Shown here one piece after another: positions 1 through 10,898 of a stretch of DNA of 64,000 bases (position 1 is the first letter of the stretch; each line of letters starts with the position of its first letter). This stretch comes from Homalodisca vitripennis (taxonomy: Eukaryota; Arthropoda; Insecta; Hemiptera; Cicadellidae), in NCBI RefSeq assembly GCF_021130785.1, contig NW_025776220.1, forward strand, positions 79,158 through 143,157, in the 5' to 3' direction. The translations under genes and the position numbers were made by a program. The notes under the pieces are model-generated. The model did no database searches. It saw only the letters and a list, made by a program, of their open reading frames with translations, and was not told the origin of the DNA.

Positions 1-1026
1 AATGTCATATGCTTTAGCTGCTTTTATGACTTTCCTGTAAATTCTCTTATAGCTTTTGAAAAAGGTTTTAAACCGCTCATCTTGAGACTCTCTAAATATG
101 GAGTAGTAAAACTTTAATTTTTCTCATGATTTGAGAATGCCCTGGGTAACCCATTGATTTTTTTTAAACTTTATTTTATCCTTGAACATTTTGAATGGGC
201 AAGTGGCGTCAAGATGTGTGGTTATGCAATAACTAAATGCGTTGAATGCCTCATTTGGGGATTTTAAATTGTTTAAGAAAGTCCAGGATTCTTTTGAAAG
301 AGACTGACAGAGACGATCAACATTTCTGGGATGTAGAGACCGTTTGAGTTTTTTAGTTTGGTGTTCGGGTTCCGGCCTCACTCCAAGGATGGTAACCTCC
401 TGCGCAAAATGGTCAGCGATGGCGGTGTCCAATACAGAAACCACAGCAGTTGAAATGTTTGTGATGACATTGTCAATGGCTGTGCTCGATGTAGCGGTCA
501 CTCTAGTGGGTAAGTTTACAGCTCACTCCAAACCGAATGAATTCAACACGTCTCGAAGCCGCTGGGTCATGGGATTGGTGTGGTCTAAGACATTGATATT
601 GAAATCGCCAATTATAATGAAATGCTTGGACTTCAGTTGAAAAAAGGACAAAAGTGACTCGAGTTTCTCAAAACATGTTTTGGTGCAGCCTCTGGGGGAT
701 CTATACAGTCCGACTGTGTTTACCTTTTCAGACCATTTTAGGGAAACACTTATGCCACTAATTTCAAAGTCCAATTCAGAACTATAGTTTGCCTTAAAAT
801 GCTCAAACTTTAAATAATGTTTTACAAAAATGGCCACACCTCCCCCTTTCAAAAGACTGCGATGAAAAGAGTTTGCCAATTGATAATTGTTAATTTTAAA
901 TTGAGAAATTGAATTAATGTTGAAACTTTGCTCTGTAACAACAAAAACATCAGGATTCAATTCCTCGCATAGCAGTGACAATTCACTCACTTTGTTCGTT
1001 GCGATCTGGGCATTTTGATGTACCAC
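1..1026 (-). pseudogene. Non-LTR retrotransposon (LINE-X) ORF2 fragment: endonuclease and start of RT linker
   Basis: This encodes the apurinic-like endonuclease of a LINE, the nuclease that nicks the target for reverse transcription. Seen: an opening typical of the EEP fold (CEELNPDVFVVTEQSF), then GGGVAIFVK, GLYRSPRG and IIIGDFNIN, and further on AIDNVITNI. The reading frame is continuous from 1026 to 124 except for an in-frame TGA at 523-525 in a place where the frame otherwise stays open. It then runs towards the window edge in a broken form (KFYYSIFRESQDERFK around 120-60). The RT domain lies outside the window. LINE-R at 19937-20745 carries a CR1/RTE-like RT C-terminus and could be the same family, but the two do not overlap, so this cannot be tested here. 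Confidence 0.75.
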
Positions 1027-1165
1027 AGAAAGCTTATTTAAATTAAATTTAGGACGAGGTCAATTTTTGTTGTGGTTTACCGATACTGAAACCGAGATGC
1101 GTCTACTGGGACTTCTAAAAAAATATTTGGTCTATGTACAGTCAGTTCATCTTCCTTCTTCATTT

Positions 1166-1610
1166 TTAATGCGTCCGCATATGAGTCTGTACAAGGCACA
1201 CGCGAGGGACGTTTTCAACTGGAGGTCCAAAAACGGATAAGAGCTCACCGGAGGAAAGTGGATCGGCAACATCAGTCAACCCAGCAGCAGGAGGCTTCAG
1301 ATGGAGTTCAGCAGGCACAGGAGGATCATTACGAGGCTCAGGGGTAGAAGGAGAGCCAGCAGCAGAAGAGAGCCAGCAGCAGAAGAGAGCCAGCAGCAGA
1401 AGAGAGCCCCGCATCGCGCTCAGGCACCGCAGCGGCCACAGGTTCGGTGTCATCAGAAAGTCCGGTCGCATCAGAGGATGACTTAGCTCCATGATGTACC
1501 TCCGCAGCGGCCAAAGGTCCGGTGGTGGACGGGGACTTATTAGCAGGAGACGCCATGATTGCTGATGAAGGGTCACAGACGGGTATATTAATCCTCAGCA
1601 AAGCCTCCAT
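1166..1610 (-). other. Ala/Pro/Ser-rich open frames, possible ORF1 remnant of LINE-X
   Basis: Two overlapping minus-strand frames (1610-1338 and 1576-1166) encode low-complexity, Ala/Ser/Pro-rich peptide (MASPANKSPSTTGPLAAAEV at the start). No domain is recognisable. They lie directly upstream, on the same strand, of the LINE-X endonuclease, where an ORF1 would be expected, and they switch frame across a 17-bp tandem repeat. Assignment to ORF1 is inference; this could equally be noncoding. Confidence 0.25.
1351..1408. repeat. 17-bp tandem repeat, 3.4 copies
   Basis: Unit GAGAGCCAGCAGCAGAA at 1351-1367, 1368-1384 and 1385-1401, plus a partial copy. The copies are identical. Because 17 is not a multiple of three, each unit changes the reading frame, which explains why two overlapping frames stay open here. 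Confidence 0.9.
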
Positions 1611-1796
1611 GATAAGTTTAGCGAATAGGCGGTTGCCATATAGATATGGATTTAGAAAAAAAAATTCTTGATTCCAAACTTAAGCACAAAATAATGACGT
1701 GTACTACAGAAGGCAATATTGTCTTTTTTCATGTTCAATATTCATGAACTCCCCAGTAAGAAATTATTTTTTTCACATATGACAAAACAGTAGCCA
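1611..1796. other. AT-rich stretch, no gene recognised
   Basis: I see no conserved coding signal here. Broken plus-strand fragments could be the upstream part of the transposase pseudogene that begins at about 1797. Confidence 0.4.
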
Positions 1797-2027
1797 GAAA
1801 GGGATCAAACGAAGTTACGTCAATGTTCTATCACTATTTAATATGCTTGAATCCTAATGTTCGTCATTTAAAAATCTTCTGCGACTCGTGTAGCGGACAA
1901 AACAAAAACTATTGTGATGTGCATACTTAGTTTTGCACCACTTAGATATCTTGGATACTGTATCTGTAATTTATCCTATTCGGGGACACACACACCTCGA
2001 ATGTGACAAAAATATGGCCCTTATTAA
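1797..2027 (+). pseudogene. DUF7869-like ('QNKN/GHT') transposase pseudogene, left part
   Basis: Plus-strand translation gives GSNEVTSMFYHYLICLNPNV and, 10-odd residues later, IFCDSCSGQNKN. After a stop and a frame change it gives VIYPIRGHTHLECDKNMALI. The pair of motifs (aspartate before CxGQNKN, then GHTxxExD) is the hallmark of a large insect protein family known to me as DUF7869-domain proteins. The same pair appears in element E as SDGCTYQNRN and GHTQME. The gene is cut by piggyBac-1 at a TTAA (2024-2027) and resumes at 13584. Seen: the motifs and the interruption. Known from memory: the family name. Inferred: that this is the second catalytic Asp and the final acidic residue of a DDE-type transposase. 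Confidence 0.65.
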
Positions 2028-2276
2028 CCCTTTCAGTCCCACTGTCCCAATTTTGTTAAACTACTTTTATGCTGTTAAATCCCACTGTCCATGCTCATGG
2101 ACTTGTTCTTTGCCAAAAAAACACCTATAAACTAGTTTTGTTGTCTTTGAAGTTCATTAGTAATGTTATTTTGGTTGACGTCAAGGGACAGCTGATGTTG
2201 TTGTTGACATAACCTCAATAAATTTGGAAGTAAAACAGCTGAGTAAATTTTTCCATATAAAAATACATATTTCTTG

Positions 2277-2745
2277 TTGTTGTTTTTTTGTTTTTTTTAT
2301 TTTTTTTTTATAAGGGGCAAAAAACGCTGCGGTTATCATCGGCCTCAAGAAAGAATTGACACCTGCTCGTATTTGGTGGTGTCAATTAGGTACATAAAGA
2401 TTACATTGTACACGATATAACAAAAGAAATAGGAATCACTACAAGTAGGTGGTTAAATATTCTATACTTAAAACTAGATAACAATAAATGTAACAAGGGA
2501 AAGACTGTAGAGAGGTCTTAACCTATATAAAGACTAAAAAGATAAGAGAACATAAATAAGGACAAGGTACATAACATTAATTAAATAAACTGTAAAAACT
2601 TAACAAATTTTACTGCCACCAAGAAAGCTGTAAAGGGGCTAATTTGGCAGCTGTCATGATAAAGATAAATACAAATAAATAATAAAATTTATAAATAAAC
2701 AACAATCAATAATCGGAATAAATAAGTTTAACATAATACTATATT
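2277..2745 (-). other. LINE-1 3' UTR and tail
   Basis: Noncoding 3' region of LINE-1. It has a T-rich run (2277-2311) representing the poly-A tail, then a degenerate form of the hairpin that precedes the tail in LINE-Z and LINE-C, then AT-rich sequence up to the ORF2 stop. Confidence 0.8.
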
Positions 2746-5700
2746 TTATTCATAAGCGACGTTTGCATTCAGAAAACACAACAGTCTTTGAGTTGCCTTC
2801 TCGTCATCACAGAGAATACCGTTTAACGAAGCCGGCAGATTCGAGTTGCGCCTGTGTACCGAGTAGCGAAGGCAGTCAACAAGCACATGTTTGACAGTAA
2901 TGACAGTGTCACATGTGTCGCAGACCGGAGGATCATCTCTACTCATGAGGAAGCCATGTGTGAGAAGTGTGTGGCCTAACCGCAGGCGACACAACACAAC
3001 CTCCTCACGACGACTCGGGCGGTTCGCTGTCTCCCAGAGTCCAACGCAGTCTTTAATACGTCGTAATTTGTTGTTAACGACTGCCTGCCACTCGGTATTC
3101 CATTTGGCTTTCAGTTTGCCCTTCACCACCGGGATAATATCGGAAGAAACCATCCGTGCGGTGTAAGGCTGGAGTTCCAATGCTTCTTTGGCTCCTCTAT
3201 CTGCCAGCTCGTTTCCGGATACTCCAATGTGTCCAGGTACCCAAATAAGAAAGACAGCAACACCTTCGGACTGAAGGGAAGACAAAGAATGCCATATTTC
3301 GCGGATGATTATATGTTTAGAATACATATCGCTGATGGCTTGTATACCACTAAGGGAGTCGCTGCAGATAACCAATTTATTTGTCATAGGAAACGTTATA
3401 TTTAGGGCCTTTTTGATTGCTGTTAATTCGGCCGTGAAAATGGAAGAGTCGTTGGGGAGACGAAACCCGTATTGTCTAACCCCAGTGACGAAAGCACATC
3501 CAGTTCTACAACGTTCCTTTGACCCGTCAGTATAGACAACATCGCAAGGTGCGAGGCTGCCTAGTATTTGACGGAATTCTTGTTGGTAGACTGTTTCTGG
3601 AGTGGAGACTTTTTTAAACCTAGAGAGATTTAAAATAATTTTTGGCATTGAGACGCTCCAGGGTGGGATATCACATTGATGAACGACTTTAAACTGGTAT
3701 TCGTTTAGGCCTATTTCATAAGCGTAGGATTTGGCCCTAACGCCTAAGGGTGAAGGAATATTTCGTCTCGATAGGAACGAATTATAGAGTGGATTTCGCA
3801 GGACCGGTTCAAACGCAGGGTTGTCTGGCTTCCCTGAAAGAGCGTGAACATAGTTTAGGGACAGCTGCTGCCGTCTATGCGAAAGAGGGGGTTCTCCCGT
3901 TTCTGCGAGAAGACTTTTAATAGGAGAAGATCGAAAAGCTCCAGTGGCCAGTCTTAAAGCAGAAGTATGGACTGGGTCAAGCATTTTGAGAGCACTGGGT
4001 CTTGCGGACCCATATGCTTGACATCCATAATCTAGACAGGAACGGATGGTGGCTTTGTAGAATCTGAGCATGCATGTCCTGTCAGCCCCCCATTTTGTTC
4101 CGCTTAAAGCTCTCAGTATGTTCAAGCGCTTCACGCATCGATCTTTTAGGTCTTTCAGGTGAGGCACCCAAGTTAGCCGGCTATCAAATGTGAGACCCAG
4201 GAATCTGATATTGTCACAAGTAGAGATTCTCTGACCCAGCAAAGAGAGCGTTGGCTGCTCAACAGTACGCATTCTGGAGAAAACGATGGCTTTTGTTTTA
4301 GGTGGCGAAAAAGAAAAACCCGTAACTCCGCACCACTGCTCAAGCCTGTTGATGGTAAGCTGTAAAGCTCTCTCCCCCACCGCTAACTTCTTTGTAGAGA
4401 TGTAGATAGAGAAATCATCTACAAACAAAGAACAGCGCACAGGAGGGGTAACGCAGGATGATATTTTATTGATTGCAATGGCAAACAGAGTACAGCTTAG
4501 AACGCTACCTTGTGGAATACCATTTTCCAGCGTGAATGAATCGGAAATGGTTGTCCCAAGTTTGACCTGTATGGTTCTTTCCGACAAGAAGCCCTGTATG
4601 AAAGAAACCATGTGGACCCCTACACCCCAAGATATTAAAGCATTTAATATACCCCTTCTCCAAGCCTTGTCATAAGCCTTGGAAATGTCGAAGAATACAG
4701 CGATCAACTGTTTTCTTTCAATAAAGGAATTCAGGATTGCTGATTCCAAGGCAAGTAGATGGTCACTTGTAGACCGGCCTTGTCGGAATCCGCACTGGGA
4801 AGGTGAAAGAAGATTATTTTTCTCCAGAAACCAAACAAGACGTCTGTTGACCATCCTTTCAAGTATTTTGCAGAGACTGCTAGTAAGCGAAATTGGTCTA
4901 TAGCTTCCTGGAGAAGTTCTATCTTGGCCCGGTTTTTGGAGAGCGATAATGTGTGAACGACGCCAAGAATTAGGGAATGTGTTTTCTAAATAGATTCTAT
5001 TATATAATTTTAGAAGATCTTGTTTTCCATCCTCCGTCAGGTTCCGCAACATGGCATAATGTATGTTATCGGGACCTGGAGCAGAATTTTATGTCGCCTT
5101 TAGTGATGAATCAAGTTCATCAATGGTAAAGGGAAGGTTTAAAGGAGGGTTGTTATTAATATTTAAATTTAGAGGATGTCTTTCTGTATTTGTTTTGAAA
5201 TTTTGAAACTCCCTATTGTAAGATGACGTTTTTGAAATTTCCGCAAAATGTGAGCCGAGTAGATTGGAAACTGTCAAGGGATCAGTTACCACATCGGTAC
5301 CATTTTTCAGAGCAATAAGAGAAGGTGGAGAGGTCTTACAGCAAACAGATCGAAGCTTCCTCCAAACATCAGATGCAGGAGTTGTTCGTTTTATTTGATC
5401 TGTGTAGTCCAGCCAGGACTGCCGCCGTCTCTGTCTAAAAACCTCTCTTGCTTTTGCCCGTGCTCTTCTGTACCTACTTAAATTTTCTTCAGTCGGTGAT
5501 CTGTTGAACTGTCTTAAACATTTTCGACGTTCCTTTAGAGCCGCCGAACATTCTTCAGACCACCAAGAAACATGGCGTTTGTTTGGTGAACCCGAGGATT
5601 GTGGAATGCTCCGCTCTGCGGATGTTATAATATTGGATGTAAATAATATAGTGGCTGTATTTATGTCAATTGATTGGATATTGATAGTTTGAGAAATTAT

Positions 5701-6412
5701 GTTCTTTTTGTACTCGTTCCAGTCAGCCCTCTTAATTTTCCACCTGGGACACCTGCCTGTCGAAGACGGAAAGGATTGAAAAGCCACGGCAATGGGCGCA
5801 TGGTCACTCCCTGACAGGTCGGGAAGTACGGACCAATGCACTCGAGTTGCCACGACCGGACTGCAGATTGACAGGTCAATTGCCGACCATATGCCAGTCC
5901 TAGGGCACATGTAAGTGGCCGACTCGTCATTGAGAACGACCGCTGCCACTTCATTCCACAATCCCGCAACCATGTTACCCCTCCGATCCGAATGGCTGGA
6001 ACCCCAAGAGCGATGGTGTGCATTGAAATCACCAACCATCAGGAGACGGGAGTTGGCTGTAGAGATCACGTAGATCATCAAGAGATAAATCAAAAGGGGA
6101 AGGTGGAATATATATGGAGCAGATGGTTAATTTAAAAGGAACGTCGATTGAAACTGCTACTGCCTGGAGGTTTGTGACGATGTTCAAGGCTCTAGCATTA
6201 ACAGAAGAATCTGCTAGAATAGCCACACCTCCACAGGCAATTTGTTGGTGATGATCTAGGCGAAAGATGTCATAACCATTTGGTTTGAAATGAGTATGAG
6301 GAGACAATTTAGTCTCTTGTAGGCAAATAAATTTAGGTTTTCTTGTCTTTATAAGTAGTTTTAAATCTTCAAAGTGGCTTCTCAAACCATTAATATTCCA
6401 TTGTAACAGCAT
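2746..6412 (-). pseudogene. LINE-1 ORF2: endonuclease, reverse transcriptase, RNase H
   Basis: ORF2 encodes the enzyme for target-primed reverse transcription. It starts at ATG 6412 (MLLQWNINGLRSHF), 35 bp after the ORF1 stop. Endonuclease motifs: CLQETKLS, GGVAILAD, MVGDFNAHH and GSDHAPIAV. RT motifs: SYRPISLTSSL, FFDISKAYDKAWRRG, GIPQGSVLSCTLF and catalytic FVDD (about residue 210 of the downstream segment). RNase H motifs: YTDGSK, FTAELTAI, CSDSLSGIQAI and GNELADRGAKEA, so all four acidic residues are kept. A Cys/His cluster (CDTCDTVITVKHVLVDC) ends the protein. There are two lesions: a frameshift near 6045-6065, and an in-frame TAA at 5089-5091 replacing a Ser codon just before the conserved APGPD motif. 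The element is therefore dead as written but only lightly decayed. Confidence 0.93.
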
Positions 6413-6447
6413 TTTATATTATATTATATATTTTATTTTGTGCTAGT

Positions 6448-7932
6448 TCATCGTAATTTTTTTTTTTGTTTAGATACAGGACGGAAGTTACCATGAACAG
6501 TTTGGAACTCTGTCTGCATCTCCAAAGGGTCCTCAACCATATCATCATCAAGTGATAATTGTGAGGATCTGGACGAGGATGAGTTAGTCTTTTTTACTAG
6601 GAATTTGGATCTATTATCTGATTTTGTTTGAATGTTCTTTTTTAATTTGTCGGCGAGTTTTTTTCTCTCTTCCAAAGATAAGGCAGGTTTCGTATTTTGT
6701 TGCACCTTATCTCTGAAAGTAGGAGTAACTGTTGGGCGAGCTTGAATCTGTGTGTTGGACTTAGTATGGGGCGTGTGGACTGCTTGGGAAGGATTACTGG
6801 TCGATGCCAACGGATGTTGTCCGGTACCGGTTGCAAGCTGCTTAACCAAAGCAGCAACCTGCTCTGTTAAATTAAGTACCATAACCTCCAAGGCGGTACA
6901 TGACGGGCACTGTGCGGATTGGACTGGGGCTGAAGCAGCTTCGGAGTACGAGACTCCCTTTTTAGGGGTTGGAGCGATTCTTCTCCTATACTCTTTGCGG
7001 GCTTCGTTAAAGGAGAGTTTGTTAAGAGTGGCAATCTTCAATACTTCCTTTACCTCTATGTAAACTCTACACTCCTTCGAGGTGGCCGCGTGTTTGCGCT
7101 TGCAGTTTACGCATCTGACGTCATTCTTGCAACCTTCTTCTTGGTGGCCTTCATCGCCGCAACGGGAACAAGTCTCAGGGCCCGAGCACGTCTTAGTAGA
7201 GTGCCCGAATCTCTGACAACGGAAACACCGCTGCGGATTTTTGAAGTATGGCCGTACAGTAAGGGATAAGTACCCAGCCTTGATAGTTTTTGGGGGTTGG
7301 GGAAATGCAAAGGTCAGGATTAGACCAGGAGTAGGAACCTTTCTCCCATTCTCCGTCCGAAGCATCCTAACCACATCGGTTACCATTTCGCATTGTAGCT
7401 CGTCCTTGATTTCTTCCTCACTACACTCCATCAGGTCACGGCAGAAGACGATTCCCTTGGAGGTGTTCAGTGAGGAGTGCGGTTGAACGACGACTTCCAC
7501 CTGATCAAAAAAGCTTGTCATCTGAAGGAACTTCCTGGCTTGGATGTAGTTCGCAGCCTCCACCAAGATAGTTCCATTCCTTAATTTGCTCACAGCTTTA
7601 GGTTGACCGCCTGAGGAAACAAAAGCTTTGTTAATAAGGAAAGGACTAACCTTCGTTAGAGTTTTGTCCTCATCCTTGTGACTAACGATTAGATATAGTG
7701 GAGTTGGAACGTTCATATTTTCAGCTCTTACTTTTTCTTCCACTTTCCTTTGTTTCATATATGATTCATTTTCATAATCTGACAACTGTCGCTTTTTCTC
7801 TGGATCATTAGGATCTCTTACTCCGAATTCTTGCCCTAAGGGTGGGGTGGTTTGAGATTCCATAGATAAGGTCACCAGCGCATCGTGTTTAGTAGTGCGG
7901 GCCGGGAGCGGGCATGCCCTCGGGTGTCCCAC
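6448..7932 (-). CDS. LINE-1 ORF1, gag-like nucleic-acid-binding protein
   Basis: An intact 494-codon frame. The likely start is the internal Met at 7863 (MESQTTPPLGQ), which aligns with the start of the LINE-S (MDVGNEPQPYGQ) and LINE-C (MATSNPPAGQ) proteins. An acidic and basic N-terminus is followed by an RRM-like region (about residues 75-230: TPLYLIVSHKDED, KLRNGTILVEAANYIQA). Three zinc knuckles come next at about 236-288: CFRCQRFGHSTKTC, CSRCGDEGHQEEGC and CVNCKRKHAATSKEC. A conserved SFNEARKEYRRR segment and a Ser/Lys-rich tail follow. The protein binds element RNA and forms the RNP with the ORF2 product (known for the family). It is the only undamaged ORF of LINE-1. Confidence 0.9.
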   Translation of the reverse strand: MGHPRACPLPARTTKHDALVTLSMESQTTPPLGQEFGVRDPNDPEKKRQLSDYENESYMKQRKVEEKVRAENMNVPTPLYLIVSHKDEDKTLTKVSPFLINKAFVSSGGQPKAVSKLRNGTILVEAANYIQARKFLQMTSFFDQVEVVVQPHSSLNTSKGIVFCRDLMECSEEEIKDELQCEMVTDVVRMLRTENGRKVPTPGLILTFAFPQPPKTIKAGYLSLTVRPYFKNPQRCFRCQRFGHSTKTCSGPETCSRCGDEGHQEEGCKNDVRCVNCKRKHAATSKECRVYIEVKEVLKIATLNKLSFNEARKEYRRRIAPTPKKGVSYSEAASAPVQSAQCPSCTALEVMVLNLTEQVAALVKQLATGTGQHPLASTSNPSQAVHTPHTKSNTQIQARPTVTPTFRDKVQQNTKPALSLEERKKLADKLKKNIQTKSDNRSKFLVKKTNSSSSRSSQLSLDDDMVEDPLEMQTEFQTVHGNFRPVSKQKKKLR

Positions 7933-8270
7933 AAACCCTCAGTTCCCCGAGGCCCGGTTTCCATCGATTACCAAGTCGGGAATACGCGCACAACTTGGAT
8001 TCGCACGTGGCAACAGGGGCTCCGACACCCCTGCCTACTGAACACTTCCTGACCAAGGACCGAAGTGGCTGGCTTCTGAACCAGTACATGACTTACGCCT
8101 CGGCAGAGACAAGCTCACATCAGCTCTCACCGACACCAGATAGGGCATCTAGTGCCGGCTTAAGCACTCCCAGCGAGCCATGTACTGGAACGGTCAGAGG
8201 ACGGGTACTTAAAAGACCCTGGAGGGGGATTTGGTAGGAATTAGGGAATGGTTAGGTGGGAAGAAGCAGT
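7933..8270 (-). promoter_or_regulatory. LINE-1 5' leader (probable internal promoter region)
   Basis: GC-richer than its surroundings and clearly similar to the leaders of LINE-S (25251-25951) and LINE-C (62946-63250), for example around the shared stretches GTACTGGTTCAGAAGCCAGC and CACTTCGGTCCTTGGTCAGG (minus strand). Conservation outside the ORFs suggests the internal promoter and 5' UTR needed by a full-length LINE. The promoter role is inference; no motif was proved. Confidence 0.6.
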
Positions 8271-8274
8271 TTAA

Positions 8275-10898
8275 GGGGAGCACTTCGTAAAAAATCTCAA
8301 AAATTACAAATTTTTTTTTTTTTTTATTAAAGTTTGGAATTTCCCGATAACAATGGTGGTATTAAATTTTTTTTATGATGACTAGAAGTGTCCGAAATAT
8401 TTTTTTTTAAATAGGCCTGCAGGCAGTTTCGGGCCTGTAGCAGTCACACTTTGAATGGTGCTGTTATAGTACTACTTCGTTGCAGTCATGTTCATGATTT
8501 GGTTGGCAGTGACAGTTTGTTATGTCAACAACTTACACTAACCAACAAAACATCTGTTTTATAACCATTGCTTATAACCTAGGTAGCATACATGTTTTGG
8601 TTACTGACATTTCTGTTTTAGAGAGTGAAAATTACGTAAATGATTATGGTTTTTTGTGAGTTTAGTGGAGAGTTCTGAGTATTTTTTGTTATAAGTGTAG
8701 TGAATTTTATAATGCCACGTTCAAAGCCTGCTTTCAAGAAACGCGTTTTCAAAGGAAATCAACATAACCCTCCAACTAGTCCTAGGCCTAGTTTCTCAGG
8801 ATCAAGTAACAATCGAGGTACCAATACTCCAAATGTGGATAGGCCAAGACCTCAAAGTGCATCTTCTAAGAAGGTCAGTCCTTTTTTGAAACAGTACCAA
8901 TTGAATGAAAATGATGAGTCTGAAAACTGTATAGTTAATATAGGATTGTTGAATGAGGCTCTTAGTAACGTTTCAGTGTGTAAAAATTGCCATGGCCAAC
9001 TTGTTTACAAAGTAAAACACATTGTAGGCCTAGCATCAAAAATTATAGTCAGCTGTTCTGATTGTGAAAACACTATTACTGTGACAAACTCTGAATTAGT
9101 CAGGCCTAACACTAATCAGAATGAAGCAAAGTCTGATAGGCCTAATACATTTTATGACCTAAATCTTCGTTTGGTTTATGCTATGCGTAACATAGGCAAA
9201 GGTAGAGTGGCTGCGGAGAAAATTTGCGCTTTTATGAATCTTACACCTCCGCCTTTGAGATATCATGAACATGAGCATTACTTGGGTTCAATTGCTGAGT
9301 TAGTGTGTAAGAAGTCAATGCAAAGTGCTGTGCAAGAAGCTGTATCGGATAATGATGGTTGCAGAGACCTCGCTATAGCTGCTGATGGCTCATGGCAGAA
9401 GCGGGGTCACCTTTCACTAAATGGAGTGGTATCAGTGACATCTTTATCAACCGGTAAGGTCCTAGACATCGAGATTTTATCTAAATATTGCAGATGCACT
9501 AATAGACTAAACAACACGCATGGTGATGGCTGTATCGCAAACTTTGAAGGTTCTAGTGGAGCCATGGAAGTTGCTGGAGCAGTCGCAATTTTTCAGCGCT
9601 CGCAGGCATTGTATGAGGCTCGTTACCTTGAATACCTTGGTGATGGAGACAGCAAGGCGTACTCCAGTGTATGCGAAGCCAAGCCCTATGGTGATACTGC
9701 CATAACAAAGATAGAATGCATAGGCCATGTCCAGAAACGGATGGGATCGAGATTAAAAAATCTAAAAGCTAAGACTAAAACACTCCCTGACGGCTCACGA
9801 CTTGGCGGCAAGAACAAGCTAACAGATTCTGCCATTATTCAGCTCCAAAAATACTACGGATTGGCAATTAGACGCAACACAAACTCTGTTGAAGACATGA
9901 AAAAAGCCATTTGGGCAGAGTTTTTCCATGTGATGTCTTCTAATGAAAGGCCTCAACATGGACTATGTCCAGATGATGAAGAAACCTGGTGTAAGTACCG
10001 CAAAGCCGTAAAATCCAATGAAAACTATGATCATGGCAGCCATTTTCACTTGCCTGAAAACCTAATGACATTTATTAAACCTATTTTTCAAGATCTAGCC
10101 AATCCAACTCTACTGGGCAAATGTACTAAGGGAAAAACTCAAAATCCCAATGAGTCCCTCAACAATGTCATTTGGACCTACATACCTAAAAGAACATTTG
10201 TGGAGATTAAAACTTTGAAATTTGGCATATATGAAGCTGTTACAGCTTTTAATGATGGCTACATTGGCAAATGCAAAGTATTTCAAGAAATAGGAGTGTC
10301 ACCAGGGCAGCATTTTATTACAGCAATGAAAAAGCTTGACCGGCGGCGAATTTGGAAGGCAGAGAAAGCTCAAGAAGATATAGAGAAAAAAATTAGACAG
10401 AAGAAAAACTTACTAAAAAGAAGTCTGGAGGATGAATATGAGGAGCAGGAAGGAGATCAGCCAGCCTATGCACCTGGAATGTACTGAAAAAGGTAATAAA
10501 GCAGTATTTTTTTCCGTTTTTTGTGTTTTTCCGAAAGTTGCGGTTTTCAATACAAAAAGTACATTTTTCTCAAAAACTACAAATGGTAGGAATATGAAAT
10601 TTTTTTTGTATGTTTGTAGCACTGTTTTACATATGTGGAACCACTAAAAACATCACATTTCACTGAGTTCAATATTTATATACATACATATACACATATT
10701 TATATAGGTTTTTGACAAGCGTTAAAACAAAAATCTATAACTTTTAGGGTATATGCCAAAAAAAATTTTTTTTTTGGTTCCACGTGTTCCCCTAGAAGCC
10801 CTCTTTAAATGAAAAAAAGAATTATGAAGATACCTCAAGTAGTTCTTGAGATAAGTGTACCTATGTTAACATTACGAAGATAGGGCGAAGTGCTCCCC
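8275..10898 (+). mobile_element. Kolobok-1, intact TTAA-inserting Mutator/Kolobok-like DNA transposon (2.6 kb)
   Basis: Terminal inverted repeats GGGGAGCACTTCG (from 8275) and CGAAGTGCTCCCC (to 10898) are flanked by TTAA at 8271-8274 and 10899-10902. A single intact transposase ORF lies inside. A TTAA duplication with termini starting GG and this transposase type fit the Kolobok superfamily; the protein itself would be labelled 'Mutator-like transposase' in domain databases (from memory). It sits 17 bp from the 5' end of LINE-1 and is the innermost, hence youngest, layer of this nest. Confidence 0.9.
8712..10487 (+). CDS. Kolobok-1 transposase (intact, DDE type)
   Basis: A complete frame (open from 8700). 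I choose ATG 8712 (MPRSKPAFKKR) because the short basic MPR/MGR start recurs in Kolobok-2 (MPRPTYNVTKSRK) and Kolobok-3 (MGRLKNSFKKK). Numbering is from codon 8700. A zinc-ribbon candidate is C94-x2-C97 with C119-x2-C122. The candidate catalytic triad is D229 (AADGSWQKRGH), D317 (LGDGDSKAYS) and E485 (KTQNPNESLNN); all three motifs are conserved in the three other copies here. A basic coiled tail ends in YAPGMY. The protein should cut and rejoin element ends at TTAA (known for the superfamily). With no stop or frameshift, and with intact ends, it may be active. Confidence 0.9.
   Translation: MPRSKPAFKKRVFKGNQHNPPTSPRPSFSGSSNNRGTNTPNVDRPRPQSASSKKVSPFLKQYQLNENDESENCIVNIGLLNEALSNVSVCKNCHGQLVYKVKHIVGLASKIIVSCSDCENTITVTNSELVRPNTNQNEAKSDRPNTFYDLNLRLVYAMRNIGKGRVAAEKICAFMNLTPPPLRYHEHEHYLGSIAELVCKKSMQSAVQEAVSDNDGCRDLAIAADGSWQKRGHLSLNGVVSVTSLSTGKVLDIEILSKYCRCTNRLNNTHGDGCIANFEGSSGAMEVAGAVAIFQRSQALYEARYLEYLGDGDSKAYSSVCEAKPYGDTAITKIECIGHVQKRMGSRLKNLKAKTKTLPDGSRLGGKNKLTDSAIIQLQKYYGLAIRRNTNSVEDMKKAIWAEFFHVMSSNERPQHGLCPDDEETWCKYRKAVKSNENYDHGSHFHLPENLMTFIKPIFQDLANPTLLGKCTKGKTQNPNESLNNVIWTYIPKRTFVEIKTLKFGIYEAVTAFNDGYIGKCKVFQEIGVSPGQHFITAMKKLDRRRIWKAEKAQEDIEKKIRQKKNLLKRSLEDEYEEQEGDQPAYAPGMY

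Noticed and set aside
1933..2130. Single ORF spanning the left piggyBac-1 boundary
   Set aside because: Its first half is the DUF7869-like pseudogene and its second half is the piggyBac terminal region; the fusion is accidental.
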